Position numbers and translations under genes: made by a program. Under the pieces are notes generated by a model, which was not told the DNA's origin, searched no databases, and was given only the letters and a program-made list of their open reading frames with translations. A stretch of 64,000 bases of DNA from Treponema sp. (GTDB taxonomy: Bacteria > Spirochaetota > Spirochaetia > Treponematales > Treponemataceae): NCBI GenBank assembly GCA_017962415.1, contig JAGCVK010000042.1, forward strand, positions 1-64,000, given 5' to 3'. Every line of letters starts with the position of its first letter. The first letter of the stretch is position 1. Shown piece by piece: positions 53,401 through 62,027 of the stretch.

Positions 53401-53522
53401 TTTACAATGCGAATGTCTTTTTCATCAGATAAAAGACCACTTTCTGCATGCAAAACACCACAGAGCAAAAGCCCAGCCAGAAAAATCAGAAAACGCTTGT
53501 GTGTAGAATATTTTTTCCGCAT
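50424..53522 (-). CDS. Secreted zinc metallopeptidase (MA-like) fused to propeller and outer-membrane barrel
   Basis: This 1032-residue protein has a signal peptide ending at LHA. A gluzincin-type domain follows (about 35-290), with the zinc motif RHELTHAVT and a downstream MAEGATVASES that supplies the third ligand. The middle (about 300-640) has propeller-like repeats (LVWLDSAGGRVYELS, RILAISYFSENG). The C-terminal 330 residues are barrel-like strands ending KITYSFAWNN. Substrate unknown. GAGAGG lies upstream of the ATG. Confidence 0.8.
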   Translation of the reverse strand: MRKKYSTHKRFLIFLAGLLLCGVLHAESGLLSDEKDIRIVKTKWFDIIYPQRIEKTAAILYEKADTVYDEVTAQYGLKPDFRIPVVITPAVQDFNAFWSATPYNHIVLYDTSTSGTSDLAVFSETFISTFRHELTHAVTYNMKSKFWKGVSRVFGDAVAPGMLSVTTGMAEGATVASESAFGEGRLNSDYSKHYVRQAIIEGKFPAYHDVSGAADIAPNAAPYYFNGAFHGWLQEKYGLQAYANFWYNVVNGKKITIAGCFKKAYGVKLKAAWNQFKQEYEVTVPDLLANPVEAGLVQDFFVPKKSSYSLMNDSGSQYASLSAAPNRLVWLDSAGGRVYELSNPNPNKKNKAAMRPRKQLRPRTIFSVRGIRNVSLSNDGRILAISYFSENGPGSTAFVRLYDFKSHVFFNVLKAGLKDATVVENRGDYFLIAQGFQTQNFSISISKICFDQNGQFIKRIEPVCNLVQEAEVNPFGFIPLENGFFAYIQKSRLDYSICVRNISGALVREYSLPKQMVVHHLSYDWSKTGRSVEEPGDLFLSYTQKDTMPRLGILNQQTGALNLSNFDISGGVFSPVYWNDEIVYIGKFLRQNRLLKFGQADKVKENLITETTKISGEVDFFARNEAVGQFEEAEAVGEIGIGKIAEIEKAENKNNGEPLISLPSSQYHSLGYLMHGILIPASNFSPDYIGRDATYVPKKTPVYAGVTYITANPWANGKTDLYTFTAGYDIFSGNMGASLLFNRGTASSQFSHQLELKSEFDKNGWKQGGGKYSFTASIFPGNVTILSLGNSFVSLFSNKDYMVQDILSLKVSTIRKSGPGRFEKSGFSVLTGVGGRLDASYVQPDRNYVDGSLFTVDYKMYFPHILPFRSKIGFTYNLPLMANVVLFPTDSIYGYSSVSEEPGRAIFDFNTEAVLFSFDIQKAMPLITAVYYNDFSISAGYAFTATAGNNSKKGFQLVYLSEYLKNLSEGDASIFDSVYLKATLELTPNIGYFAKSDYKCALSAKVGYNFRSDLPLKMSERLKITYSFAWNN

Positions 53523-53631
53523 ATTATTTTTTACCTCTCTCCAAAGGTGCAGAACGCTTACTCTTCAACTATAAATTATCCAAGCGATTTGTCAATTAAT
53601 TTATTTCTGCAAAGCTTTAAAAAAGATTTTT

Positions 53632-55197
53632 TTATATGATTCTTGAAAGCAAATAAACAAAAGCCGAATTCCAATAGATTGCAACTTCGTTTGTGCTATA
53701 ACTTGGCTGAACATCAGCGTAACATTTTAACGGCGCGATTCCAGAAAAATGTTCTTTTGCATATTCATCGTCCATTGTTGAACAGGCACCGCCCGCAAGC
53801 ATTCCTTTGTAAACACGCCCGCTTGCTCCACTTGGCCTGTGATGCGGATTTTTTGGACTTTTTGTTCCAACTCCCGTCAAAAAACAAAAATTCAACGGAT
53901 TACAGCCTAAAATATAATCAAGCTGATTTTTTGCCGCATCAAAAAAAGCTTTACGGCCTGTAAAATCATAAGCCATAAGCAAAACATGCGCTAAATCACA
54001 AATTGCGCCGTTGCTTCCCCAAAAAACGGTTTTTGAACTGTATTTAAAAGCTGATTCATTGCAAACGCATAAAATATCTTCAGCCTGCGTAATAATTCCG
54101 CTTTGTATTTCTGCAAGAATTTCTGCCGAAAGAAGATTTTCATTTTCCAAAAGGATTTCTGTCCCATAACCGGTAACAAACGCCCAGCTAAAAACTTCGC
54201 GCCAACCGCTGTTCCACGGAAAATCTAAATCCGGAGCGCTGTTTTTCTTTTCGCTGCGAATCTTCATTGCTTTTAAAAGATAATTTTCGTCTTTTGTTGC
54301 GCAAAAAAGTGAACAAAGCGCAAAATATCGTTCGTCGCACACATCTCTGTCGCCATAACCGCCGGTTGTAATTTCTGGCGGATTTATATAAAAATCATCA
54401 TCGTGCGAAAAAAGATAATTCTGTGCTTTTATTGCCGCGTCTAAAAGCGTTTTTGCAAAAACACAATCTGATTTTTTATAAAAATTTGCTGCGTAAGCAA
54501 GACAACCTGCGAAATCCGCAGTAGCCGCCGTAGAAACCGGCGCAATCACGAGGCGGTCTTTTTCCTCTTGCGGCATTATGAAATCGCAAAAATGGTAACA
54601 CGAAATCTTATGATAAACCGCACCATCTTCGCGCTGCATTTCAAGCAACCATTCAAGCTCAAAACGAACTTCGCCAAAGAGGTCAAAATCTCCAAAGGCC
54701 GCCGGCGCTTTTTTGTACGCCAAAAGCAAATCCATAATCGCCTTAGTTCCCGCAACAACGTAGCGGCCATAGTCGCCCGCATCATGCCAGCCGCCTTGTA
54801 CATTTTTTTTGGCGCTGGTTCCGTAAATTTCTGCAAGGCCTGTGTGGCAAACGCCTTGTCCACATCTGGCTTGTGTAAAATAATTTAACGCTAAACTTTG
54901 TATTTCATCATAAATTCGCTCAGAAATTTTAAACGAAAAACTTTTTTCGCAATTTACTAAAACAAAAAATTCTCCGCAAATATTTAAATCAGAAAAATCA
55001 GCTAAATAATAAGTTCCGCCGGCAAGTTTATCATCAGGCGCTTTTTGAAAAAGCCCCGAAAAAACTTCTTTGTTTTTAACTGAATCAAAAACAGAAAAAG
55101 ATTCTGCCTTGCCTTTTGCTTTTTGAGACACAAAAGCGATTTTATTATCGCGAGGACGATATCCAATCTGATTAATAAAAATTTCTGATTCGTGCAT
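53632..55197 (-). CDS. Glycoside hydrolase family 9 (cellulase/endoglucanase type), no signal peptide
   Basis: This 521-residue enzyme begins with the N-terminal Ig-like domain found in many GH9 enzymes (IFINQIGYRPRDNKIAFV). The catalytic alpha-toroid follows: GGWHDAGDYGRYVV carries the catalytic Asp pair, HHRPSGASG the His motif, and YSTNEVAIYWNSAFVY the acid Glu. It lacks any secretion signal, so it may act on cellodextrins in the cytoplasm. A -10-like TATAAG ends 8 nt before the ATG and no ribosome site is seen, suggesting a leaderless mRNA. Confidence 0.92.
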   Translation of the reverse strand: MHESEIFINQIGYRPRDNKIAFVSQKAKGKAESFSVFDSVKNKEVFSGLFQKAPDDKLAGGTYYLADFSDLNICGEFFVLVNCEKSFSFKISERIYDEIQSLALNYFTQARCGQGVCHTGLAEIYGTSAKKNVQGGWHDAGDYGRYVVAGTKAIMDLLLAYKKAPAAFGDFDLFGEVRFELEWLLEMQREDGAVYHKISCYHFCDFIMPQEEKDRLVIAPVSTAATADFAGCLAYAANFYKKSDCVFAKTLLDAAIKAQNYLFSHDDDFYINPPEITTGGYGDRDVCDERYFALCSLFCATKDENYLLKAMKIRSEKKNSAPDLDFPWNSGWREVFSWAFVTGYGTEILLENENLLSAEILAEIQSGIITQAEDILCVCNESAFKYSSKTVFWGSNGAICDLAHVLLMAYDFTGRKAFFDAAKNQLDYILGCNPLNFCFLTGVGTKSPKNPHHRPSGASGRVYKGMLAGGACSTMDDEYAKEHFSGIAPLKCYADVQPSYSTNEVAIYWNSAFVYLLSRII

Positions 55198-55271
55198 AAC
55201 GTAATCTTATAACACAAATCAGAAATAAAAATTGAATAAAAATCTATGCTAGTAGTTGAAACTTAGTTTTA

Positions 55272-55892
55272 TTAGAAACTGCCACACAAAAGTTTAACAA
55301 GCGGGATTCTTTGTGTTTCTGTTTTTCCGTCGCGGCCGGTAAGATTGATTTTTACGCTGCTTTCGGCAACTTCTTTTGAAGCGGCGCTTCCGTAAAATGA
55401 ACCAACCATTTCCAAATATTCTGCTTCGGACATTTTTTCGTTATTGAAAACCGGCGCAAGAAACAAATCTAGTGTTGTGCGTGTTTGTTCATCTGCAGAA
55501 AGATAAAAGTTTTCCAAACTTTTGCGTGTAATTGCCGTTTTTAACTTTCCTTTTTCGATTTTCAAAATGCCGGAAGTAAAAATATATGATGATTTATTTA
55601 AATCTGTCATTGTAATAAAAACTGTTCCGCCAGCTTTTTGCTCAACTTTTACATTTGAAAAACCTGCTTTTGCAAGTTCATAAGTTACAGCAGTTGTATC
55701 TATCACCGAATCGGCTTCGGCTCCGGCCGCTTGTGAAATCATTTTTGAAAAAGCTTCTCCTGCTCCGCCTGCAAAACGAATTTCTACTGAATCATCTGTT
55801 GTGAGCGTAAAACTAACCTCAGTTGAACACGAAACAAAAAAACTCGCAAAAAGCAAAATCATCAAAGAAAAAAAGATATGTAACGGTCGCAT
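55272..55892 (-). CDS. Lipoprotein, function unknown
   Basis: This 206-residue protein starts at 55892 (MRPLHIFFSLMILL); the upstream ATG at 55907 is rejected because a GGGGGTG ribosome site lies between the two. The signal ends in FFVSC, a lipobox-like sequence. The mature part has a strand-rich N-terminal segment and a helical C-terminal part. I do not recognise a family. It follows the NlpC/P60 gene closely and is probably cotranscribed with it. Confidence 0.72.
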   Translation of the reverse strand: MRPLHIFFSLMILLFASFFVSCSTEVSFTLTTDDSVEIRFAGGAGEAFSKMISQAAGAEADSVIDTTAVTYELAKAGFSNVKVEQKAGGTVFITMTDLNKSSYIFTSGILKIEKGKLKTAITRKSLENFYLSADEQTRTTLDLFLAPVFNNEKMSEAEYLEMVGSFYGSAASKEVAESSVKINLTGRDGKTETQRIPLVKLLCGSF

Positions 55893-55906
55893 TTTAAGCA
55901 CCCCCA

Positions 55907-57049
55907 TTATCTTTTAAACAAGTTTCCAAATCCAAAAGTTACCCGAATACCTGTAGAAAAAATAAGTCCGGCTGCAACAGAATTTGTAAATGAAAGTGCC
56001 GAATTATCAGTTTTGTTAAAAACTGTATAATTTATGTCTTGAACTATCTGAGCTTTTACTTTTGCGATATTTATACTTGGCGTAGAAATAGAAATTCCAA
56101 TAATTCCCGGAAAGAACGAACCTTTTACTTCGTCTCCGCTTACCATCATTCTTGGTGTGCCAAATGTTACAACCGGGCCTGTATAAAATCTAAAATAATC
56201 ATTAATTGTTGCTGTTAATAAAATTGGCATTTGAAAAACGCCCATTCCATAATTGAATCTAAAGCCAAGCCCAACTCCTGGCTCTAAAATCCATTTTGAA
56301 TAGCGCAGATTTGTATGTAAATCAATTCCGCGCCATTGAAACATAAACGAATTCGGCGAAATCAAAGTCCAGTTACAAAAAAGTGTTGCATCTGCTGTTA
56401 ATGCATTGCTGCCCTGCGCCTGAGAATCATAAAAACTGCTGCCTTTAAAATTTATATTTGCAGAAGAATCTGTTTTCTTTTCGCCAACGGTTTTTACTTC
56501 TGTTTCAGCGCTGCCTGGCTTTTTTCCTGATTTTATAAACTGCCCGCAGGCAACATATTTTGGCTTCCAATATTCCTGATTTAATGAAGAAATTACAACG
56601 CCGGAATTTGGTCCGTCGCTAATTGCAGAAATAAACTGATTATTTCCAATATAAATTCCAACATGAGTTATTGGAGAAGTATCATTTGTTTTGAAAAATA
56701 AAAGGTCGCCAATTTCTTTTTCGCGGTCTGGAACAATTCGGCAATAATTATAAATGGCCTTTGCCGTTCGCGGAAGCTGCTTTTGAAGCGCCTGTCGAGC
56801 TACATAATAAACAAGCCCCGAACAATCAAAACTATTTGGACCAACTGCTCCCAAAACATAAGGGCTTCCAACGCATTTTTTTGCTTCAGCTACAAATTTT
56901 TCGCGCATAACCTGAGCTTCGGCCGGGCTTGTATCTTCGGCACACAATTTTACACAGCACAAACAAAAAACAACAAGAAGAACTGAAAGTGTTTTTTTTG
57001 CAATTGAATCTGTTTTATAAAATCTTTTTGCTAAATCATAAATCATCAT
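55907..57049 (-). CDS. NlpC/P60 peptidoglycan hydrolase with C-terminal barrel-like domain
   Basis: This protein of about 380 residues has a signal peptide after a short basic start. The NlpC/P60 domain shows the catalytic Cys in NSFDCSGLVYYVA and His in ITHVGIYIGNN. Such enzymes cleave peptidoglycan stem peptides. The C-terminal 180 residues, after a Ser/Gly linker, are aromatic-rich strands ending FGFGNLFKR and look like an outer-membrane barrel, an unusual fusion. The start is ATG at 57049 or 57046; sequence upstream has TATAGT but no clear ribosome site. Confidence 0.82.
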   Translation of the reverse strand: MMIYDLAKRFYKTDSIAKKTLSVLLVVFCLCCVKLCAEDTSPAEAQVMREKFVAEAKKCVGSPYVLGAVGPNSFDCSGLVYYVARQALQKQLPRTAKAIYNYCRIVPDREKEIGDLLFFKTNDTSPITHVGIYIGNNQFISAISDGPNSGVVISSLNQEYWKPKYVACGQFIKSGKKPGSAETEVKTVGEKKTDSSANINFKGSSFYDSQAQGSNALTADATLFCNWTLISPNSFMFQWRGIDLHTNLRYSKWILEPGVGLGFRFNYGMGVFQMPILLTATINDYFRFYTGPVVTFGTPRMMVSGDEVKGSFFPGIIGISISTPSINIAKVKAQIVQDINYTVFNKTDNSALSFTNSVAAGLIFSTGIRVTFGFGNLFKR

Positions 57050-57138
57050 AACTATATTCTCGTTGGGTTTTATTATAACCTTTATTTTTTGATTTAGCCT
57101 AGTGTGCCGCAAAGGTGGCTGCAAAAATCACAACGATT

Positions 57139-58335
57139 TTAGCGTTGCCGCAAAAATTCTCTTATATCCGAAGCTAAAACGCCAATTGCATTATTATTGG
57201 TTTGAAAAGCTGCCAAAGCCGGATCCGGCAACGCGCCGCCAGCACAAGAAGCTGCCCAATAGCGAACATCATCGGCCTGGCGATCGTAAGCCTGCGCTCT
57301 ATAATGAACTGGAGCGAGCATTGTTGCATTTGAAAGGTCTTCTTGAACTTCAACGCTCATAAGATTTTGCAAATATTTTTCACCATTTGAATTATCTGAA
57401 AGCAGCACGCAAGTTACAGCCGGCGCCAAAATTCCATGCGGAACTGAATAATCAACAAATGGAAAATATGACGATTCAAAATTCTTTATAATATTGTAAG
57501 GAATTGTTCTGTGCACCGAAAGTGATGTAAAAAACGCACCAATCTGATTATCCTGGGCAAAATAAACAAGGTCGTTTTTTCGGCCAGCAAACCATTGCGG
57601 ATGCGCAAGCCCTTGTTCGCTAAAACTCTTAAGCTGAATCATAACTTTGCGCAAAGTTAATCCTTTTGCGTTTAAAGGCGCATCAAGCAAAGTTTCAAAA
57701 TCCTGATTTTTTTTGATTTCGTTTATAAAAACTTTGTAAGCTTCTACGCCGCCGTAGGCTTCAACAAGGGAACCAACAAGCGCAAGTAACGTTCTATCTT
57801 CGCCGCCATTTGCAAAAAACGGGCTAAAAACCTTTTTTTTGGAACTTTCAAGATAATTAATAAAAGTTGGCAAGTTTGAACCAATATTATAATCAAGCGC
57901 GGTTGCAACAGATTTTGAAAACGTCATTTCATAATGATCAAGCAAAATTGGCATTGCTTTTTTATCTCGCAAAGAAGTTGGCGCGCTAACAAGCACTTTA
58001 TCTGGAATGGTTTGCGCAGCGGTAGAAAGCGCACTTGTAACCGAGCCTTTCCAGGTAAAAAGCACATCATATTTATCTTTTAATATAGAAAGCTCAAGGC
58101 CTTTTTCGGGAATTATATCAAAAGTAAACTTAACTTCTTCAAGCAGAGGCGTTTTACTTTCAATCAGTTTGCATAAATCATCTGAAAGACCAAAAAAGGC
58201 AACTTTTACGGTTCGGTCTCGCAGTTTTTTGTTGATTACAGCCCTTGTTACAAGGCTTGCACTTATAATCAAAATTACTGAAAAAATAACAATAATCGGA
58301 ATAACAGGCGATTGTTTTCTTGATTTTCTGCTCAT
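57139..58335 (-). CDS. Membrane-anchored solute-binding-like protein
   Basis: This 398-residue protein has one N-terminal membrane helix (VIPIIVIFSVILIISASLV) and a periplasmic domain that follows the layout of extracellular solute-binding proteins (VKVAFFGL, DKYDVLFTWKGS, NDLVYFAQDNQIGAFFTSL). No permease or ATPase genes are adjacent, so it may be an orphan sensor or a transporter subunit working in trans. The start at 58335 follows GATAAT by 6 nt without a ribosome site. Confidence 0.65.
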   Translation of the reverse strand: MSRKSRKQSPVIPIIVIFSVILIISASLVTRAVINKKLRDRTVKVAFFGLSDDLCKLIESKTPLLEEVKFTFDIIPEKGLELSILKDKYDVLFTWKGSVTSALSTAAQTIPDKVLVSAPTSLRDKKAMPILLDHYEMTFSKSVATALDYNIGSNLPTFINYLESSKKKVFSPFFANGGEDRTLLALVGSLVEAYGGVEAYKVFINEIKKNQDFETLLDAPLNAKGLTLRKVMIQLKSFSEQGLAHPQWFAGRKNDLVYFAQDNQIGAFFTSLSVHRTIPYNIIKNFESSYFPFVDYSVPHGILAPAVTCVLLSDNSNGEKYLQNLMSVEVQEDLSNATMLAPVHYRAQAYDRQADDVRYWAASCAGGALPDPALAAFQTNNNAIGVLASDIREFLRQR

Positions 58336-58398
58336 AAAAAAATTATCGGCTAAAAATGTGAGTTTATTAAATTTCTTGATAATGCTATTATACGCAAA
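58336..58398. promoter_or_regulatory. Divergent leaderless-type promoters of the binding protein and YkgJ genes
   Basis: On the minus strand GATAAT (58342-58347) ends 6 nt before the ATG at 58335. On the plus strand TATTAT (58386-58391) ends 7 nt before the ATG at 58399. Neither start has a ribosome site. The -35 boxes are weak. Confidence 0.55.
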
Positions 58399-58884
58399 AT
58401 GGATAATGAAAATTGCTTTTACAAAAACGGTCTTAATTTTGAATGCCAGCGCTGTTCTTTTTGCTGCGGCCATTCGCCAGGATTCGTTTATCTTTCAAAG
58501 CGCGATTTAATGACTTTGTGCGCGCATTTTAAAATGAGCATAGCTGATTTTGTAGACAAATATTGCCGCTGGGCTGATTATTATTACGGCACAAAAGTTT
58601 TGGCGCTTCTCGAGAAAAAAAATTACGACTGCATTCTTTGGGATTCCGGCTGTTCCGCTTATCAGGCTCGCCCGATTCAATGTTCAACCTACCCTTTTTG
58701 GTCTTGGATGATTGAAGATGAAAAAACGTGGAACGAATGTGCGCAAGAATGTCCTGGAATGAACAAAGGCCGCATTTGGCCGTTTGAAGAAATCGAAAAA
58801 AACAAAAAGGCTTACGTTGAAAATATTCCGCTTCACAAAGAAGAAGTTGAAAAAATGATTCAAGAAGAAAAATCCGGCAAATAA
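58399..58884 (+). CDS. YkgJ-family cysteine cluster protein
   Basis: This 161-residue protein has the conserved cluster FECQRCSFCCGHSPG near the N-terminus and later CILWDSGCSAYQARPIQC, matching the putative zinc- or iron-chelating YkgJ/UPF0153 family. It is soluble, and its biochemical role is not established. It is predicted to be transcribed divergently from the binding-protein gene, from a leaderless mRNA. Confidence 0.87.
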   Translation: MDNENCFYKNGLNFECQRCSFCCGHSPGFVYLSKRDLMTLCAHFKMSIADFVDKYCRWADYYYGTKVLALLEKKNYDCILWDSGCSAYQARPIQCSTYPFWSWMIEDEKTWNECAQECPGMNKGRIWPFEEIEKNKKAYVENIPLHKEEVEKMIQEEKSGK

Positions 58885-58971
58885 AAGGCAAGCACAAGGC
58901 AAAACCAACGGTCTATTCCAAAATTTGCCAGATTTTTCTTTTATCATTTTGATTTTTAATCATTATGATTT

Positions 58972-60303
58972 TTAGATTCGCCTTTTCACAAAAATATAAC
59001 GCAAATAAGCTGTTGCGCCGCTCATAAACCACACAATTCCAACAGACCACCAGATTCCCCAAACGCCAATTGCTGGAATTGTTGTAAGAATAAAAGGAAC
59101 AGTAAAGCGGCCAATAACTTCGGTTACGCCATTCACAAGCGAAAAAAGCGCGTCTCCAACTCCGTTTAAAACTCCGCGAACCATATAAATCAGGCCAAGA
59201 AAAATATAAAAGTAGCTGGAAATTTTTAATGCAAAAGCACCCATTTCAATTACTTCAGAATCTTTTACAAAAAGTCTTGTAATTCCGTGCCCAAAAAGCT
59301 GAATAAGCGGAATCATTACAATTGTAAAAACGGTCATCATCAGCATAGCTTTTCTGTAACCGTCAATAAGGCGGTCTTTTTTCTTTGCTCCAAAATTCTG
59401 GCCGCTGTAAGTTGAAAGAGCCGCTCCCAAAGTTTGATACGGCTGATGAATTACCTGCTCAACGCGGCTTGTTGCTGTAAAAGCTGCAACCGCAATCGGC
59501 CCAAAATTATTTACAACCCGCTGAAGTGCCATACAGGAAATTGCAATCATCGAAAATTGCATTGAAAGTGGAACGCCAAGTTTTATGCATTTCCAAAGAA
59601 TTTCCTGATTTAATCTGATATCACGTTTTTTCATTTGAAAATAAGGATTTGTTTTGAACGCAAAAAGAAGGCACAAAATGCTGCAAAGAATTGTGGAAAT
59701 CAAAGTTGCAAGCCCTGCGCCAATTACGCCCATTTTCAGATTATAAACAAAAATGATATCAAGAATCACATTTAAAAAGCACGAAAAAATCAAAAAATAA
59801 AGCGGCGTTTTTGAATCCCCGAGCGCGCGCAACATTGAAGACACAAAATTATATGCCGAAACCAAAAATAAATTTAAGCACATAATTTTCATATAACCAG
59901 TTGCATCAGCTAAAATTGATTCGGGCGTTTTTAGAAAAACTAAAATTGGGCCGGCAGAAAAAAACGCAATCGCGCCAATTACAAGAGGAAATACAATCAT
60001 AATGAAGGCTGTATTTACAATACAGTTTTTTACCTTATCGGCATTACCTTCACCAAAAAAATGAGAGGTTATAATCCCCCCCGCAGAGCCAATTCCATTA
60101 CAGAGAGCAAAGAAGAAAAAGGTTATGGAACCCGTTGCACCAATGGCAGCCAAAGCGTCAGAACCAATCAGCTGGCCTACAATTACCGAATCGGCAAGAT
60201 TATAAAGCTGCTGAAAAATGTTTCCGATTAGCATTGGCACCGAAAACGCAAGCATTAGACGGATTGGACTTCCTTCCGTCATATTTATCATATTTGCTTT
60301 CAT
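58972..60303 (-). CDS. MATE-family multidrug/metabolite efflux transporter
   Basis: This 443-residue transporter has twelve hydrophobic helices in two pseudo-repeats. The N-terminal signature SPIRLMLAFSVPMLIGNIFQ and LADSVIVGQLIGSDALAA are typical MATE features, as is the central RVEQVIHQPYQTLG. It probably exports cationic compounds in exchange for Na+ or H+; the substrate is unknown. TATAAT (60312-60317) ends 8 nt before the ATG. Confidence 0.92.
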   Translation of the reverse strand: MKANMINMTEGSPIRLMLAFSVPMLIGNIFQQLYNLADSVIVGQLIGSDALAAIGATGSITFFFFALCNGIGSAGGIITSHFFGEGNADKVKNCIVNTAFIMIVFPLVIGAIAFFSAGPILVFLKTPESILADATGYMKIMCLNLFLVSAYNFVSSMLRALGDSKTPLYFLIFSCFLNVILDIIFVYNLKMGVIGAGLATLISTILCSILCLLFAFKTNPYFQMKKRDIRLNQEILWKCIKLGVPLSMQFSMIAISCMALQRVVNNFGPIAVAAFTATSRVEQVIHQPYQTLGAALSTYSGQNFGAKKKDRLIDGYRKAMLMMTVFTIVMIPLIQLFGHGITRLFVKDSEVIEMGAFALKISSYFYIFLGLIYMVRGVLNGVGDALFSLVNGVTEVIGRFTVPFILTTIPAIGVWGIWWSVGIVWFMSGATAYLRYIFVKRRI

Positions 60304-60380
60304 AGCGGCTTATTATAACGAGAGAAATATCAGCAAAATTGTACGATTATCTTAAAATTCCGAACAAAAAATACAAAATA

Positions 60381-60417
60381 TTGCAACATCTCTCCATCTG
60401 ATTTATATTATTACTAA
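60381..60417 (+). promoter_or_regulatory. EamA gene promoter, predicted leaderless
   Basis: TTGCAA (60381-60386) and TATATT (60404-60409) are 17 bp apart. The ATG at 60418 follows after 8 nt, with no ribosome site. Confidence 0.6.
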
Positions 60418-61329
60418 ATGAACGCGCAGTCAAACACTTCTAAAGGCATTTTTTTTATTATTTGTTCGGCCTTCTTTTTTGCATTAATGGCTGTTTTTGT
60501 ACGGCTTGCAGGTGATATTCACTTTATTCAAAAGGCTTTTTTTAGAAACGCAGTTGCCTTTATTATAGCCCTCGCAGGAACTATTCGCGACGCAAGAATT
60601 AATGGGCGCCAGACAATCAAAATTCCAAAGGGCGCAATGCTTTTTCTTTTTTTGCGAGCAATTGCAGGCTCAATCGGAGTTTTTGGAAACTTTTACGCAA
60701 TAGACCGAATTTTACTTGCAGACGCAGCCATTCTAAACAAAATGGCGCCGTTTTTTACTATTATATTCTGCTACATCATTCTAAAAGAAAAAATCAAACC
60801 GGTGCCGCTTGTTTGCATTATAATTGCCTTTTTGGGCTCAATTTTGATTGTAAAACCTTCGTTCAATTTTACTCTTATGATTCCAACGCTCACAGCTTTT
60901 ATGGGCGGAGTTGGAGCCGGGCTTGCTTATGCAAGTATCAGAAAATTAAGCTATCTTAAGTGCAACGGAAAAATCATCATTTTGTTTTTTTCTGCTTTTT
61001 CGATGATGCTTTCTGTTCCTTATATGATTACAAACTTCAACCCAATGACTTTGCGGCAAACTCTTATGCTTTTGTGCGCGGGAGCTTGTGCAGCCGGCGG
61101 CCAGTTTTCTATAACAGCAGCTTATTATCATGCGCCGGCAAGCAAAATTTCTATTTATGATTATTCGCAGATTTTGTTTTCTACGTTGTTTGGACTTGTT
61201 TTCTTTGGACAGTTCCCAGACTGGCTTAGCCTTGCCGGCTATATAATCATTATTTCTATGGCTGTTGTAAATTATATTTACACGCACAGAAATAACGAAG
61301 ACGAGTCTTCTAATTGTGCTGAATCTTAA
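60418..61329 (+). CDS. EamA-family (DMT) transporter
   Basis: This 303-residue protein has ten hydrophobic helices in two EamA repeats (about 8-140 and 155-290), including AIFPLAS-like segments in each half (AILNKMAPFFTIIF; KISIYDYSQILFS). Such transporters export metabolites or amino acids; the substrate is unknown. The gene ends 4 nt inside the convergent flavodoxin-like gene. Confidence 0.9.
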   Translation: MNAQSNTSKGIFFIICSAFFFALMAVFVRLAGDIHFIQKAFFRNAVAFIIALAGTIRDARINGRQTIKIPKGAMLFLFLRAIAGSIGVFGNFYAIDRILLADAAILNKMAPFFTIIFCYIILKEKIKPVPLVCIIIAFLGSILIVKPSFNFTLMIPTLTAFMGGVGAGLAYASIRKLSYLKCNGKIIILFFSAFSMMLSVPYMITNFNPMTLRQTLMLLCAGACAAGGQFSITAAYYHAPASKISIYDYSQILFSTLFGLVFFGQFPDWLSLAGYIIIISMAVVNYIYTHRNNEDESSNCAES

Positions 61330-61940
61330 ATAAAATTTGTCCATGCATGAGCTTCTTTTTCCGGAAGCCCAAACTCTTGTTTTCCAAGTGCAATTGATTT
61401 TATTAAAAAACTCATATTGCGGGCAAGAACTCTAAGTGTTTGCATACCTTCTTCATCTTGATTTGCTTCGCCTGGCGCGCCGCCGTGAATATTATTCCAA
61501 TACTGGCTTGAAGCAATTGGCATTCCACTTATTGTAAAATACTTATTCAGAACATCAAAAGAAGCTGTTGTGCCACCACGCCGAGCGCACACAAAACCCG
61601 CTCCAACTTTCATTGTTTTATCAAAATGGCTGCTGTAAAAAAGCCGCTGCAAAAACGCCTGAACTGTTGCATTTGGCGCCGAATAATAAACCGGCGAACC
61701 AACAACAATTCCGTCGGCAGCTTCAAACTTTTTGGCAAATTCGTTTACAGAATCATCAAAAACACAATGGCCAAGTTCACCGCAACGATTGCAAGCAATG
61801 CAGCCGCGAATCTCTTTATTTCCGATATTAAAAATTTCAGTTTCAATTCCCTGAGCCTGAAAAATCTTTTCCATTTCGTGCAAACCAAGCAAAGTATTGC
61901 TGTTTGCGCGCGGACTTCCATTCACCAAAAGAACCTTCAT
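61326..61940 (-). CDS. Flavodoxin-like NAD(P)H-dependent FMN reductase/iron-sulfur flavoprotein
   Basis: This 204-residue protein has the FMN phosphate-binding loop VNGSPRANSNT at residues 6-16 and the segment SPVYYSAPNATVQAFLQR typical of NADPH-dependent FMN reductases. The cysteines in IRGCIACNRCGELGHC are the compact cluster seen in iron-sulfur flavoprotein relatives, although the spacing is not proof of a cluster. AGAGG precedes the ATG. Confidence 0.85.
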   Translation of the reverse strand: MKVLLVNGSPRANSNTLLGLHEMEKIFQAQGIETEIFNIGNKEIRGCIACNRCGELGHCVFDDSVNEFAKKFEAADGIVVGSPVYYSAPNATVQAFLQRLFYSSHFDKTMKVGAGFVCARRGGTTASFDVLNKYFTISGMPIASSQYWNNIHGGAPGEANQDEEGMQTLRVLARNMSFLIKSIALGKQEFGLPEKEAHAWTNFI

Positions 61941-62027
61941 TTTTTGCCTCTTATAAAATTAATATAATTAAAAGATAAAATGACTTTTGCAATAAAACAA
62001 TCAAAAAAATCAAAAATCAATTTCTAC

